Below are positions 44,971 to 52,832 of a stretch of 64,000 bases of DNA, piece after piece (position 1 is the first letter of the stretch; the number at the start of each line of letters is the position of its first letter). This DNA is from Actinomyces lilanjuaniae (lineage in GTDB: Bacteria > Actinomycetota > Actinomycetes > Actinomycetales > Actinomycetaceae), in the NCBI RefSeq assembly GCF_003606385.1, contig NZ_CP032514.1, positions 2,542,001 through 2,606,000 of the forward strand, read 5' to 3'. The notes under the pieces were generated by a model. The model saw only the letters and a list, made by a program, of their open reading frames with translations. It was not told the origin of the DNA and made no database searches. Both the position numbers and the translations under genes were made by a program.

Positions 44971-45968
44971 TCAGCGCTCACCACCGGTGTCATCGGCACC
45001 CAGGTGGCTGAAAGGAGGCACGACGGCCCGGGCGGTATCTCGACGTCCTCCAAGATCGCGTAGGCCCCGACGCGCACGCCCTGCCCCAGCCGGGTCCTCC
45101 CCCGCAGCAGGACACCAGGCTCCAGGAGGACGTCCTGAGCCAGCTCCACGGTGACGTCCACCCAGGCCGACGCCGGGTCCACCACCCCCACTCCCTGGGC
45201 CATCCAGCCAGACAGGACACGACGGTTGAGCTCAGCACCGAGCTCAGCCAGCTGGGCGCGGTCGTTGCACCCCTGCACCAACCAGTGGTCATCGACCACG
45301 AGGGCGCTGGTAGGGTGCCCGGCCCGGTGGGCATGGGCGACGACGTCGGTGAGATAGACCTCTCCCTGGTCGTTGTCGGTTCCTAGTGTCGCCAGAGCCT
45401 GCCTCAGGTGCTCGGCGTCGAAGACGTAGACGCCGGCGTTGACCTCCCTGACCGCCCGCTGGGCCTGGGTGGCGTCACGCTCCTCGACGATCGCGCCGAC
45501 CGCACCGTCCGGCTCACGCAGGACACGCCCGTAGCCACCGGGGTCCTCCAGCTCGGTGGTCAGCACGGTGACAGCATCGCCACGCTCGGCGTGCTGGGCC
45601 ACAAGCGCCTCCAGCGTGGCGGTGTCGAGCAGCGGGACGTCCCCGCTGGTGACGACGACCCCTCCGGTGAGGTCCTCGGGCAGTGCCGCCAGCCCGCAGG
45701 CCACGGCGCGTCCGGTGCCGGGGACCTCGTCCTGGTCCACCGCGAGGGCCTGCGGCGCTACCTGAGCCAGGTGGGCGACGACGGCGTCACGCTCGTGACG
45801 CACGACGACAGCCAGGTACTGCGGATCCAGGCCCCTGGCAGCGGTCACTGCATGGTCCAGGAGGGTACGGCCGCCGATGGCGTGGAGCACCTTGGGCGTA
45901 GCCGAGCGCATGCGGGTTCCTTTGCCAGCGGCCATGACGATGACGGCGGCGGGAGCGGTAGAAGCCAC
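44971..45968 (-). CDS. glmU: GlmU-type UDP-GlcNAc pyrophosphorylase with a very short acetyltransferase domain (one frame break at 45027-45029)
   Basis: Nucleotidyltransferase domain with VIVMAAGKGTRMRSATPKVLH, QDEVPGTGRAVACGL, VVTSGDVPLLD, GYGRVLR, EVNAGVYVFD and GEVYLTDVV; it makes UDP-N-acetylglucosamine for peptidoglycan. Only about three hexapeptide coils follow (VELAQDVLLEPGVLLRGRTRLGQGVRVGAYAI). One extra base near CCC 45027-45029 gives the sensible end IPPGAVVPPFSHLGADDTGGER and a stop at 44971; without it the frame runs to 44826 as low-complexity sequence. The product is about 332 residues against 450-500 for bifunctional GlmU, so the acetyltransferase active site is absent in either frame. 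GTG at 45968 with GAGGAGAGGACAC upstream. Confidence 0.85.
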
Positions 45969-46144
45969 GTGTCCTCTCCTCGGTGGTGCCCGGCACCCGG
46001 AAACCCGGTGCACCGGACAGATGACTGGCTGGCAACGCGCCTGTGACGTGCCCCTTGATTACTTGTGCGTACCTGGGACGCCCAGGGCACACCGCCGAGC
46101 GCCTTCCGCGCCCGACGGGCCTGGGCAGCCACATAGTACGTCGC

Positions 46145-46215
46145 TCCGCCCCCAGGACTCGAACCCGGGCCTCAAGGCTCCAAAGGCCTGCGTGCTGCCG
46201 CTACACCAGGGCGGA
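46145..46215 (-). tRNA. tRNA-Gln (anticodon TTG)
   Basis: The minus strand reads TCCGCCC at the 5' end and GGGCGGA at the 3' end (7-bp acceptor stem). The D-arm is around GTGTAGCGGCAGCAC, the anticodon stem-loop is GGCCTTTGGAGCC with anticodon TTG (plus 46181-46183), and the T-arm contains GGGTTCGAGTCC. It is 71 bases without an encoded CCA. It lies upstream of glmU on the same strand and diverges from the TetR gene. Confidence 0.95.
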
Positions 46216-46383
46216 ACGCCGCCTCTGGGGAGGCGCGCGGGCATAGTGTCTCACGGAGGCACCAGGATGTGGGCGGAGCCGCAGAGGTGTCGTCACTGCC
46301 GCTGTCACGGCGCCCCGACGGCAGGCTTCCTGAGCTCTTGGAGACGGCATGAAGACACGGAGACAGCACGGCATGATGGAGCC

Positions 46384-47088
46384 ATGTCCGTCAGAAACGG
46401 CAAGCGTTCCCGCCGGATGAGCGCCTCCGAGCGTCGTGAGCAGCTCATCGACGTCGCTCGGGGCCTCTTCGCGGAGAAGGGATTCGAGGCCACCAGCATC
46501 GAGGAGGTCGCGGCACGGGCACAGGTGTCCAAACCTGTGGTGTATGAGCACTTCGGGGGGAAGGAGGGCCTGTACGCCACCATCGTCGACCGGGAGCTGG
46601 CCGCGATCTCCGCGACGATTACCGAGGCTCTCGGCTCCGCACGGTCCGCGTCCGTCATCACCGAGCGGGCGGCCCTAGCCCTGCTGACCTACATCGAGAG
46701 CTCCTCGGACGGCTTCCAGATCCTGTCCGCCGGCTCGGGCAGGGCCGCAGGCTCCTACTCCACCCTGCTGGCCGACGTCGCCGTCCAGGTCTCCGGGATC
46801 CTGGCCTCCCGGTTCTGCGCCCATGGGCTCGACCCACGCACCGCCCCCCTGTACGCCCAGATGCTGGTGGGAATGGTCGCGACCCCGTCACAGTGGTGGT
46901 TGAGAAACCGCACAATGAACACGGAGCAGGTCACGATGAGCAAGGAGGAGGTCGCCGCCCACGTGGTCAACCTGGCCTGGAACGGCCTGAGCGGGCTGGA
47001 ACCAGACCCCGTGCTCCGGGCCGACGACGTCCCCGCCCACGGCACCGACGACGCCGACAGCACCGACGACGTGACAACGGCGTCATAA
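46384..47088 (+). CDS. TetR-family transcriptional regulator
   Basis: 234 residues. The N-terminal helix-turn-helix is textbook TetR: RREQLIDVARGLFAEKGFEATSIEEVAARAQVSKPVVYEHFGGKEGLY (about residues 13-60). The rest is an all-helical ligand/dimer domain (ALLTYIESSSDGFQILS, QMLVGMVATPSQWWL) with an acidic disordered tail (DDADSTDD). The ATG at 46384 has GGAG upstream. In mycobacteria a TetR gene sits at the same place between glmU and mfd, so this is probably part of the ancestral block and not of the polysaccharide island. Its ligand and targets are unknown. Confidence 0.9.
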   Translation: MSVRNGKRSRRMSASERREQLIDVARGLFAEKGFEATSIEEVAARAQVSKPVVYEHFGGKEGLYATIVDRELAAISATITEALGSARSASVITERAALALLTYIESSSDGFQILSAGSGRAAGSYSTLLADVAVQVSGILASRFCAHGLDPRTAPLYAQMLVGMVATPSQWWLRNRTMNTEQVTMSKEEVAAHVVNLAWNGLSGLEPDPVLRADDVPAHGTDDADSTDDVTTAS

Positions 47089-47167
47089 CGTCCCGGGCGG
47101 ACTGACCTCGCACGCGCTAGTCTGGTTGCTCCTGCCCACCAGCGGAGCCACCACCGGAACGGAGCCC

Positions 47168-47938
47168 ATGGACCCGGAAACTGTCGTCGCCGCCCTGCGC
47201 AAGAACATCGTCCTTGTCGCCCTGCACGTCGTCCTGGGCGCCGTGCTGGGCCTTGTGCTGGGCCTGCTGACTCCCCCGGTGTACACCTCGACCGCGAGCG
47301 CGAACGTGGGCACCGAGCAGCCAGACTCCTCCCAGACCAACGACAGCGTCCTCAACTACATGAAGAACATCATGCCTACCCTCGTGGAGATGGGGACCTC
47401 AGAGGCTGCTCTGTCCCAGGTTGCCGAGGCCACAGGGCTCAGCGAGGACGAGGTGCGCCGCTCCGTGACTATCTCCACCAAGACGGAGACGATCATCATT
47501 GAGGTCCAGGCCTCCCACTCCGACCCCGGCCAGGCCCAGGCCATCGCCGAGGCCGAGATCGCGGCACTGGACTCCGCCGCCCGGGACCTGTCTGAGAGGA
47601 GCCAGAACAGCGACCTGACTCTCACGCTGGCCGTCCTGGACGCGGCCTCGCTGCCCTCCACCCCCTCCAGCCTGCCCACCTCGCGCACGATGATGGTCGG
47701 CGCCGTCGTGGGCCTGGCAGCCGGTGCGGGGATGGCGCTGCTGCTCTACGTCCTTCAGCGCAGGGACCCTGAGGCCCACACCGTCGCCCCCCTGGTCCTC
47801 CTGGGGCGCCCCAAGGACGCAGAGAAGGGCGGCAGGAATACCGGGGGCGCTGGGGACAGTGAGACTACTGGGGGCTCGGCCCGCACCGGGACGGGCACCT
47901 ACCCTGGTGGACCCACCAGGCAGCCGCGAGCCGGATGA
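47168..47938 (+). CDS. Wzz-like chain-length determinant / polysaccharide co-polymerase membrane protein
   Basis: About 256 residues from the ATG at 47168 (ACGGAGCCC upstream). A transmembrane helix near the N-terminus (IVLVALHVVLGAVLGLVLGLL), an extracytoplasmic helical region (STKTETIIIEVQASHSDPGQAQAIAEAEIAAL), then a conserved Pro motif before the second span (ASLPSTPSSLPTSRTMMVGAVVGLAAGAGMALLLYVL). This is the Wzz/PCP topology. There is no C-terminal tyrosine kinase; the tail is a Gly/Thr-rich cytoplasmic segment. Its stop overlaps the next gene by ATGA. It is probably the first gene of the exopolysaccharide locus and would set glycan length. Confidence 0.8.
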   Translation: MDPETVVAALRKNIVLVALHVVLGAVLGLVLGLLTPPVYTSTASANVGTEQPDSSQTNDSVLNYMKNIMPTLVEMGTSEAALSQVAEATGLSEDEVRRSVTISTKTETIIIEVQASHSDPGQAQAIAEAEIAALDSAARDLSERSQNSDLTLTLAVLDAASLPSTPSSLPTSRTMMVGAVVGLAAGAGMALLLYVLQRRDPEAHTVAPLVLLGRPKDAEKGGRNTGGAGDSETTGGSARTGTGTYPGGPTRQPRAG

Positions 47939-49212
47939 CTCCCGTTACCGGGCGCGTGCGTCTGCAGAGCAGGAGCGTCCTGGTCCTGGCAGCCCTCCTC
48001 ATGGTGCTGGTCGGAGTCCGCCGCGAGCTGGTCGGGTCCATGGCCACGGCGGACTGTGTGGCACTGGCAGCGCTGCCCATGACGTGGCCCACAGTACGAC
48101 GCCAGCGCCTGTTCTCCCCTCTTCTCGTGACAGCGGTTCTGGCCGCCCTCACCGGGCTGGCTCTGTCATGGCTCGCAGACCCGGACTTCAGCGTCATGGC
48201 CTCCGCCCAGCGCAACATCATCCTGAGTCTTCTCGGCGTGCCCGCCTCAGCGGCCGCCTTCGTCTGGGCGGCGCAGCACCTGGGCACCCGTGGTGCTGCC
48301 CTGGCCCTGAGTAGCGGCATGGTACTGGACTCCATGCGTCTGCTGGGCAGCTCCCCCAACCCGTGGAAGTTCGGTGTCGGTGCGGCGGTGAGCCTGGTGG
48401 TCCTGGTCGCTGCGGACCGGTACGGGCGCCTGGTCCAGCTGGCCGCCCTGGCCGCCCTGGCCGCTACCTTCCTAGTCTCCGACGCACGCTCAAGCCTGGC
48501 CTTCCTGGCTATCACCGCAGGGATCGTGTGCTGGCAGGCGGTCGCTGCCTGGATGCGGTGGCAGCCTGCTCAGCCTCGGCGCCTGGCACTGACCCAGGTC
48601 CTAGCCCTGGCCGCCGTCGGTGCCACTGCCGTCCTGGGGGTCCTGCTCGCCTCCTCCACCGGCTCCCTGGGCGAGGACGCCCAGGAACGTACCGTGGCCC
48701 AGGCCTCCGGGCCCGCAGGCTTCCTCCTGGCCGCCCGTCCCGAGCTCGGAGGCTCCTGGGCACTCTTCCTCAGCCGCCCCTGGGGCTACGGCGCCGGGGT
48801 CATGCCCCGCTACGAGGATGTCCGCGTGGCCAAGGAGGGCATGGCGGCCCTGGGGTACGACCCCGCCAACGGATACGTAGAGAACTTCATGTTCGGCAAC
48901 GGCTTCGAGCTCCACTCCGGTCTGGCCGACGTCTGGATCGCGGGCTCCCTGCCGGGAGCGGCGCTGGTACTGACTGTCCTGTGGCTCACCCTCCTTGCCA
49001 TGGTGCGGGACCTGGGCAGCCTGCGTGTGACCCCCTGGTTGTGTGTCGCCAGCCTCGTCGTCGTCCAGAACGTGCTTGTCGGGCCCTGGGCGGTGCTGCC
49101 TGCCTACCTGCCCCTGGTCCTGGGAAGCGCCATGGTGCAGGCACCTCTGGGCGGGAGCGGGACTGGCACGCCTTCCCGGCACCCTGACTCTGCGCTCCTG
49201 GTCCGCTCCTAG
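47935..49212 (+). CDS. O-antigen polymerase/ligase-like multi-span membrane protein
   Basis: 425 residues with about ten hydrophobic segments (LVLAALLMVLVGV, LLVTAVLAALTGLALSWLA, LAALAATFLVSDARSSLAFLAITAGI, and three more near the C-terminus). DARSSLAFLAI followed by a large outer loop with a GNGFELHSGLADVWIAGSLPG segment resembles the Wzy/WaaL ligase family, where an acidic/His loop faces outside (NGxxxHSxxxD). It would polymerise or transfer lipid-linked glycan at the outer face. It is coupled to the Wzz-like gene by a four-base overlap, and its 3' end overlaps the convergent glycosyltransferase gene by four bases. Confidence 0.75.
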   Translation: MTPVTGRVRLQSRSVLVLAALLMVLVGVRRELVGSMATADCVALAALPMTWPTVRRQRLFSPLLVTAVLAALTGLALSWLADPDFSVMASAQRNIILSLLGVPASAAAFVWAAQHLGTRGAALALSSGMVLDSMRLLGSSPNPWKFGVGAAVSLVVLVAADRYGRLVQLAALAALAATFLVSDARSSLAFLAITAGIVCWQAVAAWMRWQPAQPRRLALTQVLALAAVGATAVLGVLLASSTGSLGEDAQERTVAQASGPAGFLLAARPELGGSWALFLSRPWGYGAGVMPRYEDVRVAKEGMAALGYDPANGYVENFMFGNGFELHSGLADVWIAGSLPGAALVLTVLWLTLLAMVRDLGSLRVTPWLCVASLVVVQNVLVGPWAVLPAYLPLVLGSAMVQAPLGGSGTGTPSRHPDSALLVRS

Positions 49213-50198
49213 GAGCGGCCGTACTCCTCATGGGTCCTGCGACCAAGGCTGGCACCGACCATTCCCTGACCCCGCGCCACCAGCCGGGCACCTTTGGCAG
49301 CATGCTGCAGCTGCCCCGGCAGGAGCCCGACGGCCATCCGCAGGCCACCAGCACCGACCCGCAGGGCGCCACCGAGCAGGGCGCGTCCGCGAATACCCGC
49401 GTGCAGTCCCGTCCCGGCGCGGGCAAGCGCCACACGGACCCCCGTCGCGGCGTGAGAGCGCTGGCGACGCAGGATCCACTGGTGGTCCAGCCGCGATGCC
49501 GGGACATGGTCGCGCACACGAGCCTCGTCGCACCAGCGGATGACACCACCACAGTCGGTGAGCTGGCGGGTGAAGAGCGTGTCCTCTCCCCCGGTTGCCC
49601 CGAAGGCCTCGTCAAAGACGAGGCCTTCCTCCCTCACGAACCTGAGGTCCAGCAGCAGGCAGTTGGAGGCCGCCACCGGCCTGACCGTCCCTGTGGGCCA
49701 GGTCCTACGGACAAAGAACTCTCCCGCGACGACCCAGGCGTCAGGCTCGACCTCGTAGTCAGGGACTACCGGCCCGGCAACTGCCTGGCAGCCTGTGGAG
49801 GCACGCAGCCCCAGCAGGGACTCCAGCCAGGACGGCTCGGGGGTCTCGTCGTCGTCGATGAACACCAGAAGGTCGCTGTCCTTCGCCTCCTCCAGTGCCC
49901 GGTTGCGCACCGCAGCCACTCCGGGTCTGGGCTCCACGACATAACGGGTCGATCCGGGACGGTCCCCCGGGGTGGGGACGGCCTCCATGAGCGCCTCCAC
50001 GGCGCCACGGGCCGAGCCTGCCGGGTCGTTGTCCACGACGAGCACCTCGGCACGCGAGACGTACCTGGGCACCACGTCACCGAGCTGGGCTCTGACCGCG
50101 GCTACAGCACGCGCCACCTCCCGTGGACGACGGAAGGTCGGGACAGCCACGGTCAGTACGGCTGCCAGCTGGGGTGTGCCCACCGCTGCGCCGTTCAT
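49209..50198 (-). CDS. Glycosyltransferase family 2
   Basis: 329 residues with a GT-A fold: VAVPTFRRPREVARAVAAV at the start, VLVVDNDPAG, RYVVEPRPGVAAVRNRALEEA and the metal-binding LLVFIDDDETPEPSWLE. Further on, GGEDTLFTRQL is the acceptor-side acidic motif. The last 60 residues are basic and amphipathic, suggesting membrane association. It is a paralogue of the upstream gene (GGEDxLFTRQL shared), and its ATG overlaps that gene's stop by four bases. Predicted to add a sugar to the surface glycan; donor unknown. Confidence 0.88.
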   Translation of the reverse strand: MNGAAVGTPQLAAVLTVAVPTFRRPREVARAVAAVRAQLGDVVPRYVSRAEVLVVDNDPAGSARGAVEALMEAVPTPGDRPGSTRYVVEPRPGVAAVRNRALEEAKDSDLLVFIDDDETPEPSWLESLLGLRASTGCQAVAGPVVPDYEVEPDAWVVAGEFFVRRTWPTGTVRPVAASNCLLLDLRFVREEGLVFDEAFGATGGEDTLFTRQLTDCGGVIRWCDEARVRDHVPASRLDHQWILRRQRSHAATGVRVALARAGTGLHAGIRGRALLGGALRVGAGGLRMAVGLLPGQLQHAAKGARLVARGQGMVGASLGRRTHEEYGRS

Positions 50199-51256
50199 CG
50201 CCTCCCTCCTGTACGGCTGCCACCCACGTGTCGTGCGAGCCGGCGTCCAGGGCGCCCGTACTCGCGCACCCGCACGTCACAGGCGCCTACCACCATTCCC
50301 AGGCCGCCACGGGAGGAGACCTCGTAACGGGCCTGGGCGCTCAGGTCGCCCCGTAGCCGGGCTCCTGCGCCGCGCACGAAGTCCGCTCCCGCCTTGGCCG
50401 CGCCCTTGGCGGCATAGGCGACTCGCAGGGGGAGTCTCACGCGCCCTGCAGTGTCTACGCGTACCCGCACCCAGGAGGAGCCAGAGCGGAAGGCACGACG
50501 AAGCACCCAGGCCCGGGTGGCCCGCTGCCGGGGAACCTTCTTACTGACCACCGCCCCGGTGGCAAACCGGATCACGCCCCCGGCCCGGGTCAGCTGCCGA
50601 GTGAACAGGGAGTCCTCGCCCCCCGTCAACCCGTACCTGGGGTCAAAGCGCAATCCCAGGCGCCGCACGACTGCCAGGTCGAGCAGGAGGTTACCTGTGT
50701 CGGCGCTGCCCACCTGGGCGCCGTCCTCAGCCTGCCAGGAGTCAAAGGCCCCCGAGGCCTCCACCCACGGCGGGGGAGGCTCAGCAAAGTCAGCCGGAGT
50801 CGGCCCGGTCACCGCAGCGCACCGCGTCGTCCTCCACTGTGCCACCAGGGCAGCCAGCCAGCCTGGTTCGGGGGTCTCGTCGTCGTCGATGAACACCAGG
50901 AGATCGTCGTCGCGGGCCTCGTCCAGGGCACGGTTGCGCCCGGCGACGATACCTGGCTCAGGCTCGTGGACATAGGTCAGCCCAATCTGCAGACCACCGA
51001 CGTCCACCCGGCCTGTCGCAGCAGCTGCGGAGCCGGAGACGGCACCGGTCCCGAAGTCCGTGAACCCGCACCCGTCTAGCGCTGCCACCACAACCGGCCG
51101 CGCCCCGGCCTGCGGGTCGTTGTCGACGACAAGCACCCGGGGGCGCGCCCAGTGTGCCACGCTGGCCGCCTGGTCCACCAGCAGGGGCAGGACTGCCCGC
51201 AGGTAGGAGTTGCGCCTGTAGGTGAGCATCGCAATGGTCAGCACCGGCTCCACCAT
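50195..51256 (-). CDS. Glycosyltransferase family 2 (paralogue of its neighbour)
   Basis: 353 residues from the ATG at 51256 (AGGAGG seven bases upstream; the frame continues to 51388 without such a site). GT-A motifs: TIAMLTYRRNSYLRAVLPLL, VLVVDNDPQAG, EPGIVAGRNRALDEARDDDLLVFIDDDETPEPGWL and LTGGEDSLFTRQLTRAGG. As in the downstream paralogue, the C-terminal region is basic. The two genes are translationally coupled and face away from the rhamnosyltransferase-like gene at 51.5 kb, sharing the 247-base divergent region with it. Confidence 0.88.
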   Translation of the reverse strand: MVEPVLTIAMLTYRRNSYLRAVLPLLVDQAASVAHWARPRVLVVDNDPQAGARPVVVAALDGCGFTDFGTGAVSGSAAAATGRVDVGGLQIGLTYVHEPEPGIVAGRNRALDEARDDDLLVFIDDDETPEPGWLAALVAQWRTTRCAAVTGPTPADFAEPPPPWVEASGAFDSWQAEDGAQVGSADTGNLLLDLAVVRRLGLRFDPRYGLTGGEDSLFTRQLTRAGGVIRFATGAVVSKKVPRQRATRAWVLRRAFRSGSSWVRVRVDTAGRVRLPLRVAYAAKGAAKAGADFVRGAGARLRGDLSAQARYEVSSRGGLGMVVGACDVRVREYGRPGRRLARHVGGSRTGGRR

Positions 51257-51503
51257 GCCTGTTCCTCCTGGTCCCTCCCGGCTCCCCGGCTTCTCCTGCC
51301 AGTAGCAGCCATGACACGCGCCCAGTACCTGCACCAGCGGGAGACCCGCCTGCCGCTCCCTGCGGGGAGCCTGGGCACCACCTGCCAACGGTACTATCGT
51401 CGTCCACGCTGGTCCCGCCCCTGCCGCGTCCGCACCGGGCGTCGCCAGCTCTCACCGCGCCTCAGGTCGGCCTGTGCTACATACTCTCCGGAAGGCTCAC
51501 GAC

Positions 51504-52643
51504 ATGACTGCCCGGCTCACCCCCCATGACGACCACGGCCGCCCGGTACCGGGCACAGGCACGACCGGCAGCCCCCCGCCGTCGCGCGAGCCGCAGCCGA
51601 CGGAGCCGACAGAAGGGACCTGGAGCCAGCCTCTCTGCTCCGAGTCAGGGTCCCGGCTGCTGTCGCGTACGGCGATCATCGTCGTCAGCTACGATTCCGC
51701 CTCTCTCCTGAGCCGCAACCTCGCCCAGGTCGCCCAGGCTGCACCGGAGGCCGCCGTGGTGGTGGTGGACAACTACTCCGGTCCTCAGGCACGCGCCGAC
51801 GTCCTAGGCCTGGCAGAGGAGCACGGCTGGTCCACGGTACTGCCAACGACCAACCTCGGGTTCGGCGCAGGCATGAACCTGGGAGCCGCACAGGCCCTCA
51901 GCCAGGGTGCTGAGGTGCTTGTGCTGCTCAACCCGGATGCTGTCATCGACCGCGCCAACCTTGTCAGGCTGGTGACCAGAGCAGCCGGAAACCCGAGCGC
52001 CCTGGTGGCCCCGGTTCTCACCGACTCTGGCGGACGCACCGTCTCCGACGGCGCCGTCGTGTGCCTGGCGGACGGCTCGATGCGCTCGCGCCGCTCTCAG
52101 AAGCCCATACCACCCGGAGGGACTCACCCCTGGCTGTCCGGCGCCTGCCTGGCCCTGTCTGGTGAGCTGTTCGAGGCGGTCGGGGGTTTTGACGCCCGCT
52201 ACTTCCTGTACTGGGAGGATGTTGACTTCTCCTCACGCATCCTGGCATCCGGAGGAAGCCTGGTGCTGGCCCGTGACGCGACAGCAATCCACGACGAGGG
52301 CGGCACGCACGCCCAGGGGCACAGTGCACGCGCCAAGTCGGACACCTACTACTACTACAACATACGCAACCGGCTGCTCTACGCCGGGCTACACCTGGAC
52401 CGTTCTCATCAGCGGCGCTGGGCGGTGACCTCTCTGGCCGCTGCTCGTGAGACCGTGCTTCGCGGTGGTAGGCGCCAACTGCTGGACTCGCGCCAGCCGC
52501 TGCGCACCGCAGTCACAGCGACTCGCGACGGCCTGACGCTGCTGCGCCAGGTGCGCCGCGGCCTGCTTCCTGACCCTACAGAGCCCGTCGTGCGGTCTGG
52601 CCCCCGAGCCGCACCAACGGACAAGGACGCCACCCAACGGTAG
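51504..52643 (+). CDS. Glycosyltransferase family 2, rhamnosyltransferase-like (WbbL type)
   Basis: 379 residues. A low-complexity Pro/Thr N-terminus of 50 residues, then AIIVVSYDSASLLSRNLAQV, VVVVDNYSG, NLGFGAGMNLGAAQAL, VLLNPDAVI, WLSGACLALSGELFEAVGGFD and YFLYWEDVDFSSRI, followed by HDEGGTH. NxGFxxGxN plus WEDVDxxxR is the pattern of WbbL-like rhamnosyltransferases. The ATG at 51504 has GGAAGG ten bases upstream. It is monocistronic and followed by a strong bidirectional terminator. Confidence 0.88.
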   Translation: MTARLTPHDDHGRPVPGTGTTGSPPPSREPQPTEPTEGTWSQPLCSESGSRLLSRTAIIVVSYDSASLLSRNLAQVAQAAPEAAVVVVDNYSGPQARADVLGLAEEHGWSTVLPTTNLGFGAGMNLGAAQALSQGAEVLVLLNPDAVIDRANLVRLVTRAAGNPSALVAPVLTDSGGRTVSDGAVVCLADGSMRSRRSQKPIPPGGTHPWLSGACLALSGELFEAVGGFDARYFLYWEDVDFSSRILASGGSLVLARDATAIHDEGGTHAQGHSARAKSDTYYYYNIRNRLLYAGLHLDRSHQRRWAVTSLAAARETVLRGGRRQLLDSRQPLRTAVTATRDGLTLLRQVRRGLLPDPTEPVVRSGPRAAPTDKDATQR

Positions 52644-52741
52644 CGGCCTGAGATAGGTGGGCTGGGCACCCACAGGCTACCCGGCGGTCTCCCGGCGCTC
52701 GGTAGCAGCCAGTGCCTACCGACGGCCAGCTCCGCAGGACG

Positions 52742-52780
52742 CGATCTGCCCCCGGGCTATCAGGACCCGGGGGCAGATCG
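52742..52780. terminator. Bidirectional hairpin terminator
   Basis: CGATCTGCCCCCGGG (52742-52756) pairs perfectly over 15 bases with 52766-52780 around a nine-base loop. It lies between the convergent glycosyltransferase (stop 52643) and propeller/LamG (stop 52833) genes. Confidence 0.8.
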
Positions 52781-52832
52781 GCACCGTCAGACTAGTCGGC
52801 ACCGTCCCAGCAGGCAGTACCGTCAGGTGCCG

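Noticed and set aside
47089..47167. Earlier ATG at 47126 for the Wzz-like protein
   Set aside because: The later ATG at 47168 has GGAG at proper spacing and places the first membrane helix near the N-terminus, as usual for the family.
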